Below, one piece after another: positions 30,721 through 38,855 of a stretch of 64,000 nucleotides of DNA (the first letter of the stretch is position 1; each line of letters starts with the position of its first letter). The notes under the pieces were generated by a model. The model saw only the letters and a list, made by a program, of their open reading frames with translations, was not told the DNA's origin and ran no database searches. The position numbers were made by a program, and so were the translations under genes. Origin of the DNA: NORP233 sp050186825 (lineage in GTDB: Bacteria; Planctomycetota; J058); NCBI GenBank assembly GCA_050186825.1, contig JBFWYD010000015.1:62001-126000 (forward strand), in the 5' to 3' direction.

Positions 30721-31449
30721 TCAGGGGCTGGCGGTCGGCTTGCGCTTGACCCGGCGGGTCAGGCCCACGAGCTTGCCCGTGGGTTTCTTGGCGACCACCG
30801 TGAAGCCTCCCGCGCGCGGGAGGCTGATCCGGTCGCCGGGGGCGAGCTCGTGCGTGCCCTTGAACTGGCGCCGGTTGACCTTGGTCCCGTGCTCGGTGTC
30901 GAGGTCTCGCGCCAGCACCTTGTTGCCGAAGATCTCGAAGCGGATGTGCATCCCCGCCACGCGCTTCCCGGGGACCACGAGGTCGCAGGCGTCGTCCTTG
31001 CCGATCGTGAGCCCGCTACGGATCGGGATCAGGCAGGCGTCGTCGCGCTGGAGGAAGAAGCGCGGCGGCGGCTCCTCGCTGCCGCCGTGGAGCACGTCGG
31101 GCAGCGAGGTGATCACCCCGCGCAGCATCGGCTCGTTCGGATTGATCGGCTTGGCGCCCGAGTGGAGGATGCACACCAGGTAGGCGTGCAGCTCGCCCAG
31201 GAAGGTGATGAGGAGCTGGCGGTCGCCGCGGAAGTCGAGCGCGCGGCACTCGCCGACCCGGAAGGGCGCGAGCCCGCGGCTGCAGCTCCCGATCACCACC
31301 GAGGTCACCGCGGCAAGCATCTCGCCGTCGCGCTTCTCGGTGATGGTCGTGGCGAGCACGAAGCCGTCCCGCGTGGCGATCGAGAGGCTCTCGCAGCCCT
31401 GGAGGTTGTCCCGGACCTGTGTGAGCCTCGCGACGAGGTCTCCTTGCAC
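30721..31449 (-). CDS. Roadblock/LC7 - FHA fusion protein
   Basis: This 242-residue soluble protein has an N-terminal Roadblock/LC7-like domain (about 5-115, with SLSIATRDGFVLATT and the LITFLGELHAYLV strand-helix pattern), typical of regulators of small GTPases such as MglA. The C-terminal FHA domain (about 138-225) has SGLTIGKDDACDLVVPG, HIRFEIFGNKVLARDL and HGTKVNRRQF. The FHA Ser of the usual SxxH motif is replaced (RVAGMHI keeps the His), so phosphothreonine binding may be altered. The start is GTG. It lies between polX and the TMEM43-like gene, with several kinases nearby as possible upstream partners. Confidence 0.85.
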   Translation of the reverse strand: MQGDLVARLTQVRDNLQGCESLSIATRDGFVLATTITEKRDGEMLAAVTSVVIGSCSRGLAPFRVGECRALDFRGDRQLLITFLGELHAYLVCILHSGAKPINPNEPMLRGVITSLPDVLHGGSEEPPPRFFLQRDDACLIPIRSGLTIGKDDACDLVVPGKRVAGMHIRFEIFGNKVLARDLDTEHGTKVNRRQFKGTHELAPGDRISLPRAGGFTVVAKKPTGKLVGLTRRVKRKPTASP

Positions 31450-31512
31450 GACGCCCCCTGGTGTTCCCCGAGCCCTTCGTGGCGGTTTTTACCACGTTGG
31501 CCGCGTACACGC

Positions 31513-31545
31513 GACGAGGGTGTGGCCGCCGGCCACACCCTCGTC
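31513..31545 (-). terminator. Perfect 15-bp hairpin after TMEM43-like gene
   Basis: The arms GACGAGGGTGTGGCC (31513-31527) and GGCCACACCCTCGTC (31531-31545) pair perfectly around a 3-base loop. The hairpin begins 24 bases after the stop of the minus-strand gene ending at 31570 and ends before the Roadblock-FHA gene start. No T-run follows in either direction, so it may be a Rho-assisted terminator or a processing/stability element. Confidence 0.65.
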
Positions 31546-31569
31546 TGCGCGTCCCCAAGGACCTAGCCG

Positions 31570-32982
31570 CTAGCCCGCAGCCGGGGCCGGCGCAGCCGGG
31601 GCCGCGCCGCCCGCCTTCTTGCCCTTGGCCATCATGAACAGGCCCACGATCACGCCGATCCCCAGGAGGACCAGCGGGATCCCGATCAGGGGCCGGTAGA
31701 ACAGCCAGCCGACCGCGATCGTGAGCAGCGACAGGCAGGCCGCGATCCCGAAGGCCGCCAGGCCGAAGCCGAGGCCGACCAGGTCGCCCAGGAAGGGGAT
31801 CACGTCCGCGACCACCGCGATCGGCTTGAAGACCATGCTCAGGCCGATGCCCATCAGGAAGAACCCTATGAAGCGCAGGATCCAGGTCAGCATCACGTTC
31901 TCGCCCTGCTTCTTCTCGAAGAGCTGAGCGGCCGTCATCAGGCCCATCCGGAAGTCGCTGATCTCGGTCCCGTTGCTGGTCTTGAAGCCGCCGATCGTGC
32001 CGCCGTCCGTCTGCCCGCCGAGCACGGTCACGTCGGCCGCGGGGGCGAACTCCCACTCGATCTTGAGGTCGCCGACCTCGGGCTTGCTCGGGTCCTTGCC
32101 CTTGTAGAGCCCGCCGCCGGGCATGGGCTTGAAGCCCGCCGGGGCGTTGCCGCCCGAGGCCGTCGCCTCGGCGCCCTGCGCCTCGGCCTGCTTCTTGGCC
32201 GCGGCCTCGCGCAGCTCGGCCAGGCTCTTCTTGTGGACCGCCTTGGCGTGGTCCTCGACGCCCTTCTCGCTCTTGAGCTTCTTGCCGCACTCGGGGCAGG
32301 TCAGCGGGTCGGCCGCGGGCGCCTTCTCGTCCTCCGTCTTCTTGTCCTCGGCGGGCTTCTCACCCCCGGCCGCCGCCGGCGTGCCGTTCTTGCTCGGGTC
32401 GAGCGCCTGGAAGTTGCTGAAGCCGCGGATCTGATCGGAGGTCAGGGTGAAGGCGCCGAGCTTCACGTCCTTGGCCGCCCACTGGTCCGACTGGACCTCC
32501 ATGTTGCCGGGGTTCTCGTGGTCCTTGGGGACCTTGAAGCGGCTCGAGTCGATCGCCTTCTCCGACCACACCTTCTTGTAGGAGTAGGTGGTGGTGGTGG
32601 TGGTCCCGCCGCCGAGCTTCTTCTTCTTCTCGGACTTCTCCTCCTGGTCCCACTGATACATCTGCGCGGTGCGCTTGAGGCGGATCGCGTTGATCGAGAC
32701 CGAAGGGAAGGCCGGGTCGCTCAGCACGTCCTGGGTGTCGGCCTTGCCGCTGGTGCAGACGAGCTTGCCCTTGTTCGCCGCATCGACCTTGTCGGGCTTG
32801 ACCTCGACCACCATCCCGGCGCCCTCTTCCAGGGCCTTCTTGGTGTTGATGTAGCGGCCCTCGTTCCAGAACAAGAGCGGGAAAGAGACCAGGAACAGCA
32901 CGATCCCGACCAGGACCCCCTTGATGGAGTCCATGATCCGGCTGCCCCAGCCCTCCGACGTCGTTTCGGTGAAGCTGTCCAC
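31570..32982 (-). CDS. TMEM43-like membrane protein with inserted C2H2 zinc-finger motif
   Basis: This 470-residue protein has the TMEM43/LUMA layout: one N-terminal helix (20-39), a long loop domain, and a C-terminal block of three or four helices (about 366-452). The early motif LLFWNEGR resembles family members. Within the loop, at 200-290, lies an insertion not expected in the family: a charged Ala/Lys/Glu-rich stretch enclosing a perfect C-X2-C-X12-H-X4-H pattern (Cys229, Cys232, His245, His250). A Thr6 run (127-132) precedes it. Bacterial TMEM43 proteins are of unknown function. If the loop is outside the membrane, a zinc site there would be unusual. Confidence 0.8.
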   Translation of the reverse strand: MDSFTETTSEGWGSRIMDSIKGVLVGIVLFLVSFPLLFWNEGRYINTKKALEEGAGMVVEVKPDKVDAANKGKLVCTSGKADTQDVLSDPAFPSVSINAIRLKRTAQMYQWDQEEKSEKKKKLGGGTTTTTTYSYKKVWSEKAIDSSRFKVPKDHENPGNMEVQSDQWAAKDVKLGAFTLTSDQIRGFSNFQALDPSKNGTPAAAGGEKPAEDKKTEDEKAPAADPLTCPECGKKLKSEKGVEDHAKAVHKKSLAELREAAAKKQAEAQGAEATASGGNAPAGFKPMPGGGLYKGKDPSKPEVGDLKIEWEFAPAADVTVLGGQTDGGTIGGFKTSNGTEISDFRMGLMTAAQLFEKKQGENVMLTWILRFIGFFLMGIGLSMVFKPIAVVADVIPFLGDLVGLGFGLAAFGIAACLSLLTIAVGWLFYRPLIGIPLVLLGIGVIVGLFMMAKGKKAGGAAPAAPAPAAG

Positions 32983-33134
32983 GAATACCTCCCCTTGTTG
33001 GCCCTACCTCGACCAGGGCCTTGAACCCAGCTCGAACCCAGCCCGCGAGCCGCGCTGCGCGCGGTGCCCGGGGCCGAGGAGGCGCGGATCCTAGCGACGC
33101 CCTCCCCGTGGCGCAATGCGCCACATGGCCCAAA

Positions 33135-35177
33135 TCAACGCGGGTGTCGCGAGCCCTCGCGGCTCCACCAGCGCTCCCAGCCGTGGGCCGTGGTGGGCGG
33201 GGTGCCGGTCCCGCCGTGCCGGACGTAGAGCTCGCGCAGGGCCTCCTGCGCGGCCGAGGCCTCGACGGCGGAGTCGCTCGCGAGCTGCTCGACGAGCGCG
33301 TGCAGGTCCTGCGGCGCCTCGGTCGAGGCGGTGAAGTCGAAGCGCGCGCCGCCGCCCGTGGTCAGGGCCGCGGGCAGGGGGTCCAGGCGATGGCGGTCGC
33401 GCACCACGTAGACGTTGGTCCGCAGCTGATAGGGCGGCAGGTCCGCGACCTGGAGCACGGACTCGACCCTGCGCCCGCGCACCAGCGTGCCCGGGCTGAG
33501 CTCCTCGCGCGGGCCGACCGGGCGCCAGGCCTGCCCGCGCGGGTCCCAGCGCTCGACCGCGCCCGCGGACGCCACGGGCATCCCCGCGGGCACCTCGTCG
33601 AGCGCGACCTGCAGGCGGCGCGCCTCGGCCACCGCCACCGCGCGCTGGGCCTCGGCCTCGCTGCGGGCCTGCTCGAGGCGCGCCAGGTCCGTGCGCGCGG
33701 CCAGCAGCTCGCCCCGGACGCGCGCGTGCTCGTCGCGTTCGCGCTCGTGCTCGCCGCGGAGCTGGGCCAGGGCGCCCTCGCTGCGGGCCAGGGCCTCGCG
33801 CGCGCGCAGGGCGTCCTGGGCGCGCGCCTCGAGCTCGCCCTCGAGCTTGGCCGCGCGCTCGGCCCGGGCCTCGGCCGCGGCCAGGGCCTCGCGCTGGCGC
33901 GCGAGCTCCGCGCGCAGCCCGGGCCGCTCGTCCGCGCCGGCGCCGGCCCGGCGGACCGCCTCCTCGGCGCGCGCGAGGGCCGCGCGCGCGGCGCTCGCCT
34001 CGCCGCGCGCGCCCTCGAGCGCGCGCACCTGCCCCGCGAGCTCCCCGCGCAGGCGCGCCGTCTCGCCCTGCGACGCGGCCAGGGCGCTCGCGAGCTCCCC
34101 GCCGGGCGCCGCTGCGACCGCGCCGCGCCCGAGCACCAGGCCCAGCCCCGCGCCGAGCAGGAGCGCGGCCGCGATCGCCGCCGGGACCCACAGGGGAAAG
34201 GAGAGCAGCCGCCCGCGAGGGGCGGCGTCGCCGGCCGGGGCGCCGCTCCTCGCTGGGACCCCGTCGCTCGCCGCGAGGGCGGGCGCGGTCAGGGTGCCCG
34301 CGGCCGGCTCGAGGTCCTCCGCGGCCGGCTCGAGGTCCTCCGCGGCCGAGCCGAGGTCCTCTGCGGGCGCGCTCGCGATGAGGCCGGAGGCTTCGATCCG
34401 ACCGAGGGTGGCGGCGAGGAGCCCGGCAGGGGGCTCGAGCGCGGGCAGGGCCTCGTGGTCGAGGTCGCCGTCCTCGAGGTCGCGGTGGAGCTCATCCTCG
34501 TCGAGGAGCCCCTCGGGCTCGGCGCCCTCCGCGAGCAGGCGCGCGACCACGCGCGACGCGAGCGGCGCGGGCGCCGCGAGCTCGGGCAGCGCGGCGCGCT
34601 CGTCGAACAGGGCGGCCAGGCCGGCGTGCCGAGCGCGCAGGGCAGGGTCGCGCGCCAGCGCGCGCTCGAGCTCGAGCGCCTCGTCCTCGGGCAGGAGGCC
34701 CTCTAGGTGCGCGGCCAGGCGCGCGTCGCCGGACCCAGCTGCGCCAAGCCCGGCAGCGACGCTCGCGGCGGCGATCAGCCCCTCCGCCGTCAGGCGGGCC
34801 AGGGTGCGCCCGAGCAACCCGGGCGGGGCGGGGAGCTCGCGCAGGGCCACGGGCGCGGGGATCGCGTCCGCGAGCGCGGCGGCGCGGGCCCGGTCGCGCG
34901 CGGGCGCCTCACCGTCGGCGTCGGGCAGCTCCTCAAGCGCGTCGGCCAGGGCGGCGTCGCCGGGCAGCGCGGCCAGCCGCGCGTCCACGCGCGCGGCCAG
35001 GCCCGCGGGCGGCGCGAGGGGCGGGAGGGTCACGGGCGGCGCGAGCAGCTCGCGCAGGGCGGCGTGGCGGCGGGCCAGCGCCGGGTCGTCGAGGAGGTCG
35101 TCCGCGAGCGCGGCCGCGACGGCCGGGTCGAGCAGCCCCTCGAGCAGCAGGGCGAGCTCCTGGTCGCTCCAGCTCAC
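33135..35177 (-). CDS. Anti-sigma-like membrane protein with duplicated N-terminal module
   Basis: This 680-residue protein is coupled to the ECF sigma gene by a GTGA overlap. The cytoplasmic part (1-320) contains two or three copies of an anti-sigma-like helical module (LEGLL...DPALARRHAALREL and LEGLLPEDEALELERALARD), without the zinc-binding His/Cys. One helix follows (about 326-347, WVPAAIAAALLLGAGLGLVL), then a long periplasmic coiled coil (about 360-520). The C-terminal domain begins ERWDPRGQAWRPVGP, reminiscent of FecR-type domains. It probably binds the sigma factor encoded just upstream and releases it on an envelope signal, possibly through RseP cleavage. Confidence 0.78.
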   Translation of the reverse strand: MSWSDQELALLLEGLLDPAVAAALADDLLDDPALARRHAALRELLAPPVTLPPLAPPAGLAARVDARLAALPGDAALADALEELPDADGEAPARDRARAAALADAIPAPVALRELPAPPGLLGRTLARLTAEGLIAAASVAAGLGAAGSGDARLAAHLEGLLPEDEALELERALARDPALRARHAGLAALFDERAALPELAAPAPLASRVVARLLAEGAEPEGLLDEDELHRDLEDGDLDHEALPALEPPAGLLAATLGRIEASGLIASAPAEDLGSAAEDLEPAAEDLEPAAGTLTAPALAASDGVPARSGAPAGDAAPRGRLLSFPLWVPAAIAAALLLGAGLGLVLGRGAVAAAPGGELASALAASQGETARLRGELAGQVRALEGARGEASAARAALARAEEAVRRAGAGADERPGLRAELARQREALAAAEARAERAAKLEGELEARAQDALRAREALARSEGALAQLRGEHERERDEHARVRGELLAARTDLARLEQARSEAEAQRAVAVAEARRLQVALDEVPAGMPVASAGAVERWDPRGQAWRPVGPREELSPGTLVRGRRVESVLQVADLPPYQLRTNVYVVRDRHRLDPLPAALTTGGGARFDFTASTEAPQDLHALVEQLASDSAVEASAAQEALRELYVRHGGTGTPPTTAHGWERWWSREGSRHPR

Positions 35178-35734
35178 GACACGACCCCCACCGCGGCCTC
35201 GAGGTGCTCGAGCGCCAGCACGCGCACCTTGGAGCGGATCCGGTGCACGCGCGACTTCATCGCGGGGACGCTCACCTGGTGCTCCTCGGCGAGCTCGCGC
35301 AGCTTGACCCCCTCGACCGTGTGGAGGAGGAACAGCTCGCGCTCGTCCTGCTCGAGCCCGGCCAGGGCCAGGTCGAGGGCCTTCTGGCGCACGACCAGCC
35401 GGTCGTCGACCTCGGCCTCGATCGCCTCGGGCTCCCACTCGAGGCTGCCCGAGCGCTGACGCTTCCGCCCCAGCTCGCGGGTGGTGTTGGCCGCGATCGT
35501 GAGCATCCAGGAGGTGAGCCGCTCCCGCTCGCGCAGGCGCGGCAGCGCGCGCAGGGCGCGCACGAAGGCCTCCTGCGTGGCCTCCTCCGCCAGCTCCCGC
35601 TCCCGGCACAGCCTGAGGCACAGGCCGAACACCCGGGGCAGGTAGGCCGCGGTGAAGGCCTCCACGGCGGCGCGCTCACCCGCGATCGCGGCATCGATCT
35701 CCTCCGGCGTCAGGCTCCTTCGCGACGCGCTCAT
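35174..35734 (-). CDS. ECF-type RNA polymerase sigma factor
   Basis: This 186-residue sigma-70 family member has region 2 (residues about 28-95: YLPRVFGLCLRLCRERELAE, EATQEAFVRAL, LTSWMLTIAANTTREL) and region 4 (about 125-175: LEQDERELFLLHTVEGVKL, then the helix-turn-helix LAEEHQVSVPAMKSRVHRI). The ATG at 35734, preceded by a purine-rich stretch (GGGGGAGCGGAG), is preferred over an upstream GTG. It is co-translated with the membrane anti-sigma-like protein. Promoter targets unknown. Confidence 0.94.
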   Translation of the reverse strand: MSASRRSLTPEEIDAAIAGERAAVEAFTAAYLPRVFGLCLRLCRERELAEEATQEAFVRALRALPRLRERERLTSWMLTIAANTTRELGRKRQRSGSLEWEPEAIEAEVDDRLVVRQKALDLALAGLEQDERELFLLHTVEGVKLRELAEEHQVSVPAMKSRVHRIRSKVRVLALEHLEAAVGVVS

Positions 35735-35745
35735 CTCCGCTCCCC

Positions 35746-35804
35746 CTCGCAGCCCCACGCTGCCCGGCACCCACTCGCGGACCCGCTCGCAGCCCCACGC
35801 TGCC
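35746..35804. repeat. 19-bp direct repeat upstream of sigma gene
   Basis: CTCGCAGCCCCACGCTGCC occurs at 35746-35764 and again at 35786-35804 (period 40). A second pair of similar blocks follows (GGATCCTCCCGACG and GGACCCTCCCGGCG). The repeats sit in the leader of the sigma gene, between it and the PDZ lipoprotein gene stream, and could be binding sites or a small duplication. Confidence 0.55.
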
Positions 35805-35839
35805 GCGGATCCTCCCGACGGCTCGGACCCTCCCGGCGT

Positions 35840-37108
35840 TCAGTAGCCCTCGAGCCCGCGCTCCTTGTGGACGACGCGCGGCGTGTCGAACCAGTCGCGG
35901 AAGTAGCTCAGCCGCGAGTCGTCGACCAGGAAGTTGATCCCGCCCCACTCGACGCTGCCTTGCTCGGTGCGCCGCTCGCCGCCCTGGATCAGGGTCAGGA
36001 TCGACCAGCGCGAGCTCTCCACGTAGCGGTCCTGGGTGGGCTGGTAGACGAGCTCGCTCGAGGCGTGGAGGAGCACGTCGAACAGCCCGACCCCCAGGTG
36101 GAAGCGCGTGCCGTCGCGCTGGAGGCTGAGCAGGCCGGGGAACCAGGTCTGGTGCGGCTCCCCGCGCGGCTCGAAGGCGACCTGGCGCGCGGCGCGCGCC
36201 CCGGGCGAGCGCACGCCGACGCTGACCTCGCCCTCCTCGTCCAGCACGTCGGCCAGGCTGCGCCCGTCGCGCTCTCGCCCGAGCAGGAGGTCGGCGCCCT
36301 GGCGCGTGAGCACGTCCAGGGGCCGCAGGCCCGCGCGGCCGAGCGGCGCGCCGCGCGCCACGCGCGTCACGAGCACCTCGCCCTGCGCCGCGCCCGCGGG
36401 GCGCAGGGTCGGCGGCAGGTCCTCGATGTCCACCAGCTCCACGCCGCGCCAGCGCGTGCGATCGGGCTGGAGCGGGCGCACGGGGACCCACTCCTGGGTG
36501 CGGCGCAGCGGCGCGCGCACCACCCGCTCCTCGCCGGCGCGCGAGACCAGGAGGTCGAGCTGGAGCCAGCCCGCGCCGCACAGGTAGCCGACGAGGTCCG
36601 AGACCTTGCGCACCGGGTGCGCCGCGGCCTGGGCGCGCAGCTCGGCCGGCGCGAGCGCCGGGGCCGCGGCGGCCGCGGCGGCCGCGACCCCGCCGCGCGC
36701 GCGCGGCAGGCGCGGGGTGTAGGCGTCGAAGGCCTCGGGCTCGTTGGGGAGGACGCGCAGGGCGCGCTCGTGGGCGGCCACCAGCGCGGCGCCCGAGCCG
36801 GGCAGGAGGGGCGCGGCATAGAGCACGCGGTCGCCCGCCTGGAGCGGCGTGTCTCCGCGGAGCTGGTTGCTGACCACCACCCCGCTCTCGTCCTCGAAGA
36901 GCGCCACCCCCAGGGCGGCCCCCACGTCGTGGCGCGGCGGCCGGACCACGAGCTGGCCTTGCCAGTCGAGCGCGAGCCGCTGCCCGCTCTCGGTCTCGAG
37001 CGTGGCCTTGGCCGGCAGCGGGCGGTCGTCGAAGGGCATCAAGTAGGAGTGGCAGCCGGTGCTCCCCAGCAGGAGGGCCAGCAGCGGCAGCGCGGCGCCG
37101 CGCCTCAC
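35840..37108 (-). CDS. PDZ-type lipoprotein, second of pair
   Basis: This 422-residue envelope protein starts at GTG 37108, overlapping the stop of the preceding lipoprotein gene (GTGA). The signal ends in a lipobox (LLLGSTGCHSY). A PDZ-like segment lies near residues 255-310 (VTRVARGAPLGRAGLRPLDV), and an alanine run (AAAAAAAAPALAP) interrupts the first half. The C-terminal half, with LGVGLFDVLLHASSEL and DDSRLSYFRDWFDTPR, appears related to the end of the partner protein. Proteins of this kind are not recognised as a named family. The downstream ECF sigma gene on the same strand may be part of the same transcript. Confidence 0.8.
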   Translation of the reverse strand: MRRGAALPLLALLLGSTGCHSYLMPFDDRPLPAKATLETESGQRLALDWQGQLVVRPPRHDVGAALGVALFEDESGVVVSNQLRGDTPLQAGDRVLYAAPLLPGSGAALVAAHERALRVLPNEPEAFDAYTPRLPRARGGVAAAAAAAAPALAPAELRAQAAAHPVRKVSDLVGYLCGAGWLQLDLLVSRAGEERVVRAPLRRTQEWVPVRPLQPDRTRWRGVELVDIEDLPPTLRPAGAAQGEVLVTRVARGAPLGRAGLRPLDVLTRQGADLLLGRERDGRSLADVLDEEGEVSVGVRSPGARAARQVAFEPRGEPHQTWFPGLLSLQRDGTRFHLGVGLFDVLLHASSELVYQPTQDRYVESSRWSILTLIQGGERRTEQGSVEWGGINFLVDDSRLSYFRDWFDTPRVVHKERGLEGY

Positions 37109-37890
37109 AGGTCGTCCCCCAGGGAGAGCAGCCAGAACAGGCGCAGGCGGCTCTTCTCCTGGCCCGTCTGCGGGTCGCGCTCGCGCGCCCAGTGGACGAG
37201 GTTGCCGAGCGCGCCCCACTCGAAGCAGTCGCGGTAGTGCGAGTTCGCCTGGCGCGGGTCCCACACGTAGTCGTGGCGCTCGAGCACGCGCCAGTAGAAG
37301 ACGCTGTCGAGCGGCCCGAAGGAGAAGGACTGGCCCAGGCTGCTCGAGCGCTGCTCGAAGACCAGCGGCACGTGGTTCTTGCTCGACTCGCCCACGCGGT
37401 CCTCGGCCTCGGCGGAGAGCTCGAAGCGGCGCCCGTCGGGGTGGACCGCGCTCACACTGACCACGCGGCGGCGCGCGTCGCGCATCCGCGCTTGGGCCTC
37501 GGCCGCGTGGGTCAGGGGCACGCCGTTGAGCGCGAGCACGCGGTCCATGGGCCGCAGCCCGCGGACGGCCAGCGGGCTGGCCTTGTGCAGGAGCGTGACC
37601 AGGAAGCCGCCCTCGCGGGCGTGCTCGGGGCGCCAGCCAGCGGGCAGCTCGCCCACGTCCACCAGGCGCAGGCCGAGGCGCGTGTCCTCGCGCGCGGCGG
37701 GGAGCTCGAGCGGCTCGCCGTTGATCGTGAGGTTGCCCAGCCGGTCGCAGGCCAGGACCACGGGCTGCGAGGCCGTGCTGACCGGGGCCACCACCAGCGG
37801 CGTGGTGAGCGTCCCCTCGGGGTTCACGTCCAGGTTGCCGCAGCCGCACAGGAGCAGGACGGACAGGCCAGCGGCCAGCGCACGGGTCAC
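37105..37890 (-). CDS. PDZ-type lipoprotein, first of pair
   Basis: This 261-residue lipoprotein starts at GTG 37890 with AGGAGGAG six to eight bases upstream, which decides the start over longer in-frame options. The signal is ALAAGLSVLLLCGC (lipobox LCGC). A PDZ-like segment lies at about 95-150 (PLAVRGLRPMDRVLALNGV). The C-terminal part carries SFGPLDSVFYWRVLERHDYV and ends in RLRLFWLLSLGDDL. It is translationally coupled to the next lipoprotein. The likely place is the outer-membrane inner leaflet or the periplasm; function unknown. Confidence 0.8.
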   Translation of the reverse strand: MTRALAAGLSVLLLCGCGNLDVNPEGTLTTPLVVAPVSTASQPVVLACDRLGNLTINGEPLELPAAREDTRLGLRLVDVGELPAGWRPEHAREGGFLVTLLHKASPLAVRGLRPMDRVLALNGVPLTHAAEAQARMRDARRRVVSVSAVHPDGRRFELSAEAEDRVGESSKNHVPLVFEQRSSSLGQSFSFGPLDSVFYWRVLERHDYVWDPRQANSHYRDCFEWGALGNLVHWARERDPQTGQEKSRLRLFWLLSLGDDL

Positions 37891-38244
37891 GGAGCTCCTC
37901 CTGGCCAGGGTGGAGTCGATCCCTCGGGATGGTTTCGCGGGCGAGCTTCTCCCCACTCTCCCCGGCTCGCCACGATGGAGCCCCCCGCGCTCGGGCAATC
38001 CCCAGATGCCGGTTCCGCCATTTGGAAAACTCTACGCTTGGGGCCGACACCATCGCCACAAGTTCATGTGACTCAATGCGTCAGGGATTGTCTTGTGCGT
38101 CGCGTCATTTTCCTATTGGCTGGTTGCTGGCGGTGGGTTAGATTCCCCGCCAACGAGGCACGAAGTCTGCCTCACGCAACCTCGAGACCGGCGAGCCGGA
38201 CTGGGTGCGAGGCACCCGCGGCGAAACCGGACGGAGCATCGGAC
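37891..38244. other. Divergent intergenic region
   Basis: This 354-base gap separates the minus-strand lipoprotein operon from the plus-strand zinc/winged-helix gene. It is noticeably less GC-rich around 38020-38140. It holds one good plus-strand promoter (listed separately). No RNA gene or repeat was recognised in the rest. Confidence 0.5.
38116..38144 (+). promoter_or_regulatory. Putative sigma70 promoter for zinc/winged-helix gene
   Basis: TTGGCT (38116-38121), a 17-base spacer and TAGATT (38139-38144), the same -10 hexamer as rrn P2. It lies 100 bases before the ATG at 38245. Confidence 0.55.
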
Positions 38245-38700
38245 ATGTTGTCCCGGACCGTCGCGCCTCCTGCGCGGCCCCACCTTCCCTCCACACGTTT
38301 CTGCCAGCACTCCACCTGCGAGGAGATGACCCGCGAGGGCAAGCCCTATTGCCCGGAGCACGTGGACGATCATCCCTACGTGCGCGACCTCCTGGCCGCC
38401 CTGGCCGCTCGTCAGGCGGAGGAGGAGCGGGTGCGCACCCGCGGCTCCGTCGAGGTCGACCTCGATGGGATCACCGCGCGCGAGGTCGTGCTGCACCTCT
38501 CGCTGCACGGCGCCCGCACGATCGAGCGCATCTCGCGCGAGCTGCAGATCGACTCGGACGTGGTGGCTGGCTACGTCGACGCGCTCAACGAGCGCGACCT
38601 GATCGACATGAGCCACACGAACCGCGGCTCGACCGTCGTGAAGCTGCGCGACCCCGAGCGCGCGCTGCTGCAGATCTGCTCCTTCGAGTCGGTCGCCTAG
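38245..38700 (+). CDS. Small zinc-binding protein with winged-helix domain
   Basis: This 151-residue protein has an N-terminal Cys/His cluster, Cys20-X4-Cys25 (CQHSTC) and Cys36-X2-His39 (CPEH), separated by TREGKPY, which looks like a single zinc knuckle. Residues 70-145 form a helix-rich DNA-binding-like domain (REVVLHLSLHGARTIERISR, then VVAGYVDALNERDLI and a beta-wing GSTVVKL). It is probably a transcriptional regulator or a nucleic-acid-binding adaptor, inferred from the layout. A GGAG lies eight bases upstream of the ATG, and a promoter is visible. Confidence 0.75.
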   Translation: MLSRTVAPPARPHLPSTRFCQHSTCEEMTREGKPYCPEHVDDHPYVRDLLAALAARQAEEERVRTRGSVEVDLDGITAREVVLHLSLHGARTIERISRELQIDSDVVAGYVDALNERDLIDMSHTNRGSTVVKLRDPERALLQICSFESVA

Positions 38701-38855
38701 TCCGAGAGGCCTCTGGAGCCTGAACCCGAGCCGCGTCCCGGACCCGATAGGTCCCGGGGCGCGGCTGCGTTGGTTTCGGGGCGCCGAGTCCGACGCACGC
38801 GCGACGGTCCTGGTCGGGAACTCGGGGTTGGAGGCGTGGGTAGGATCCCGTGCAC

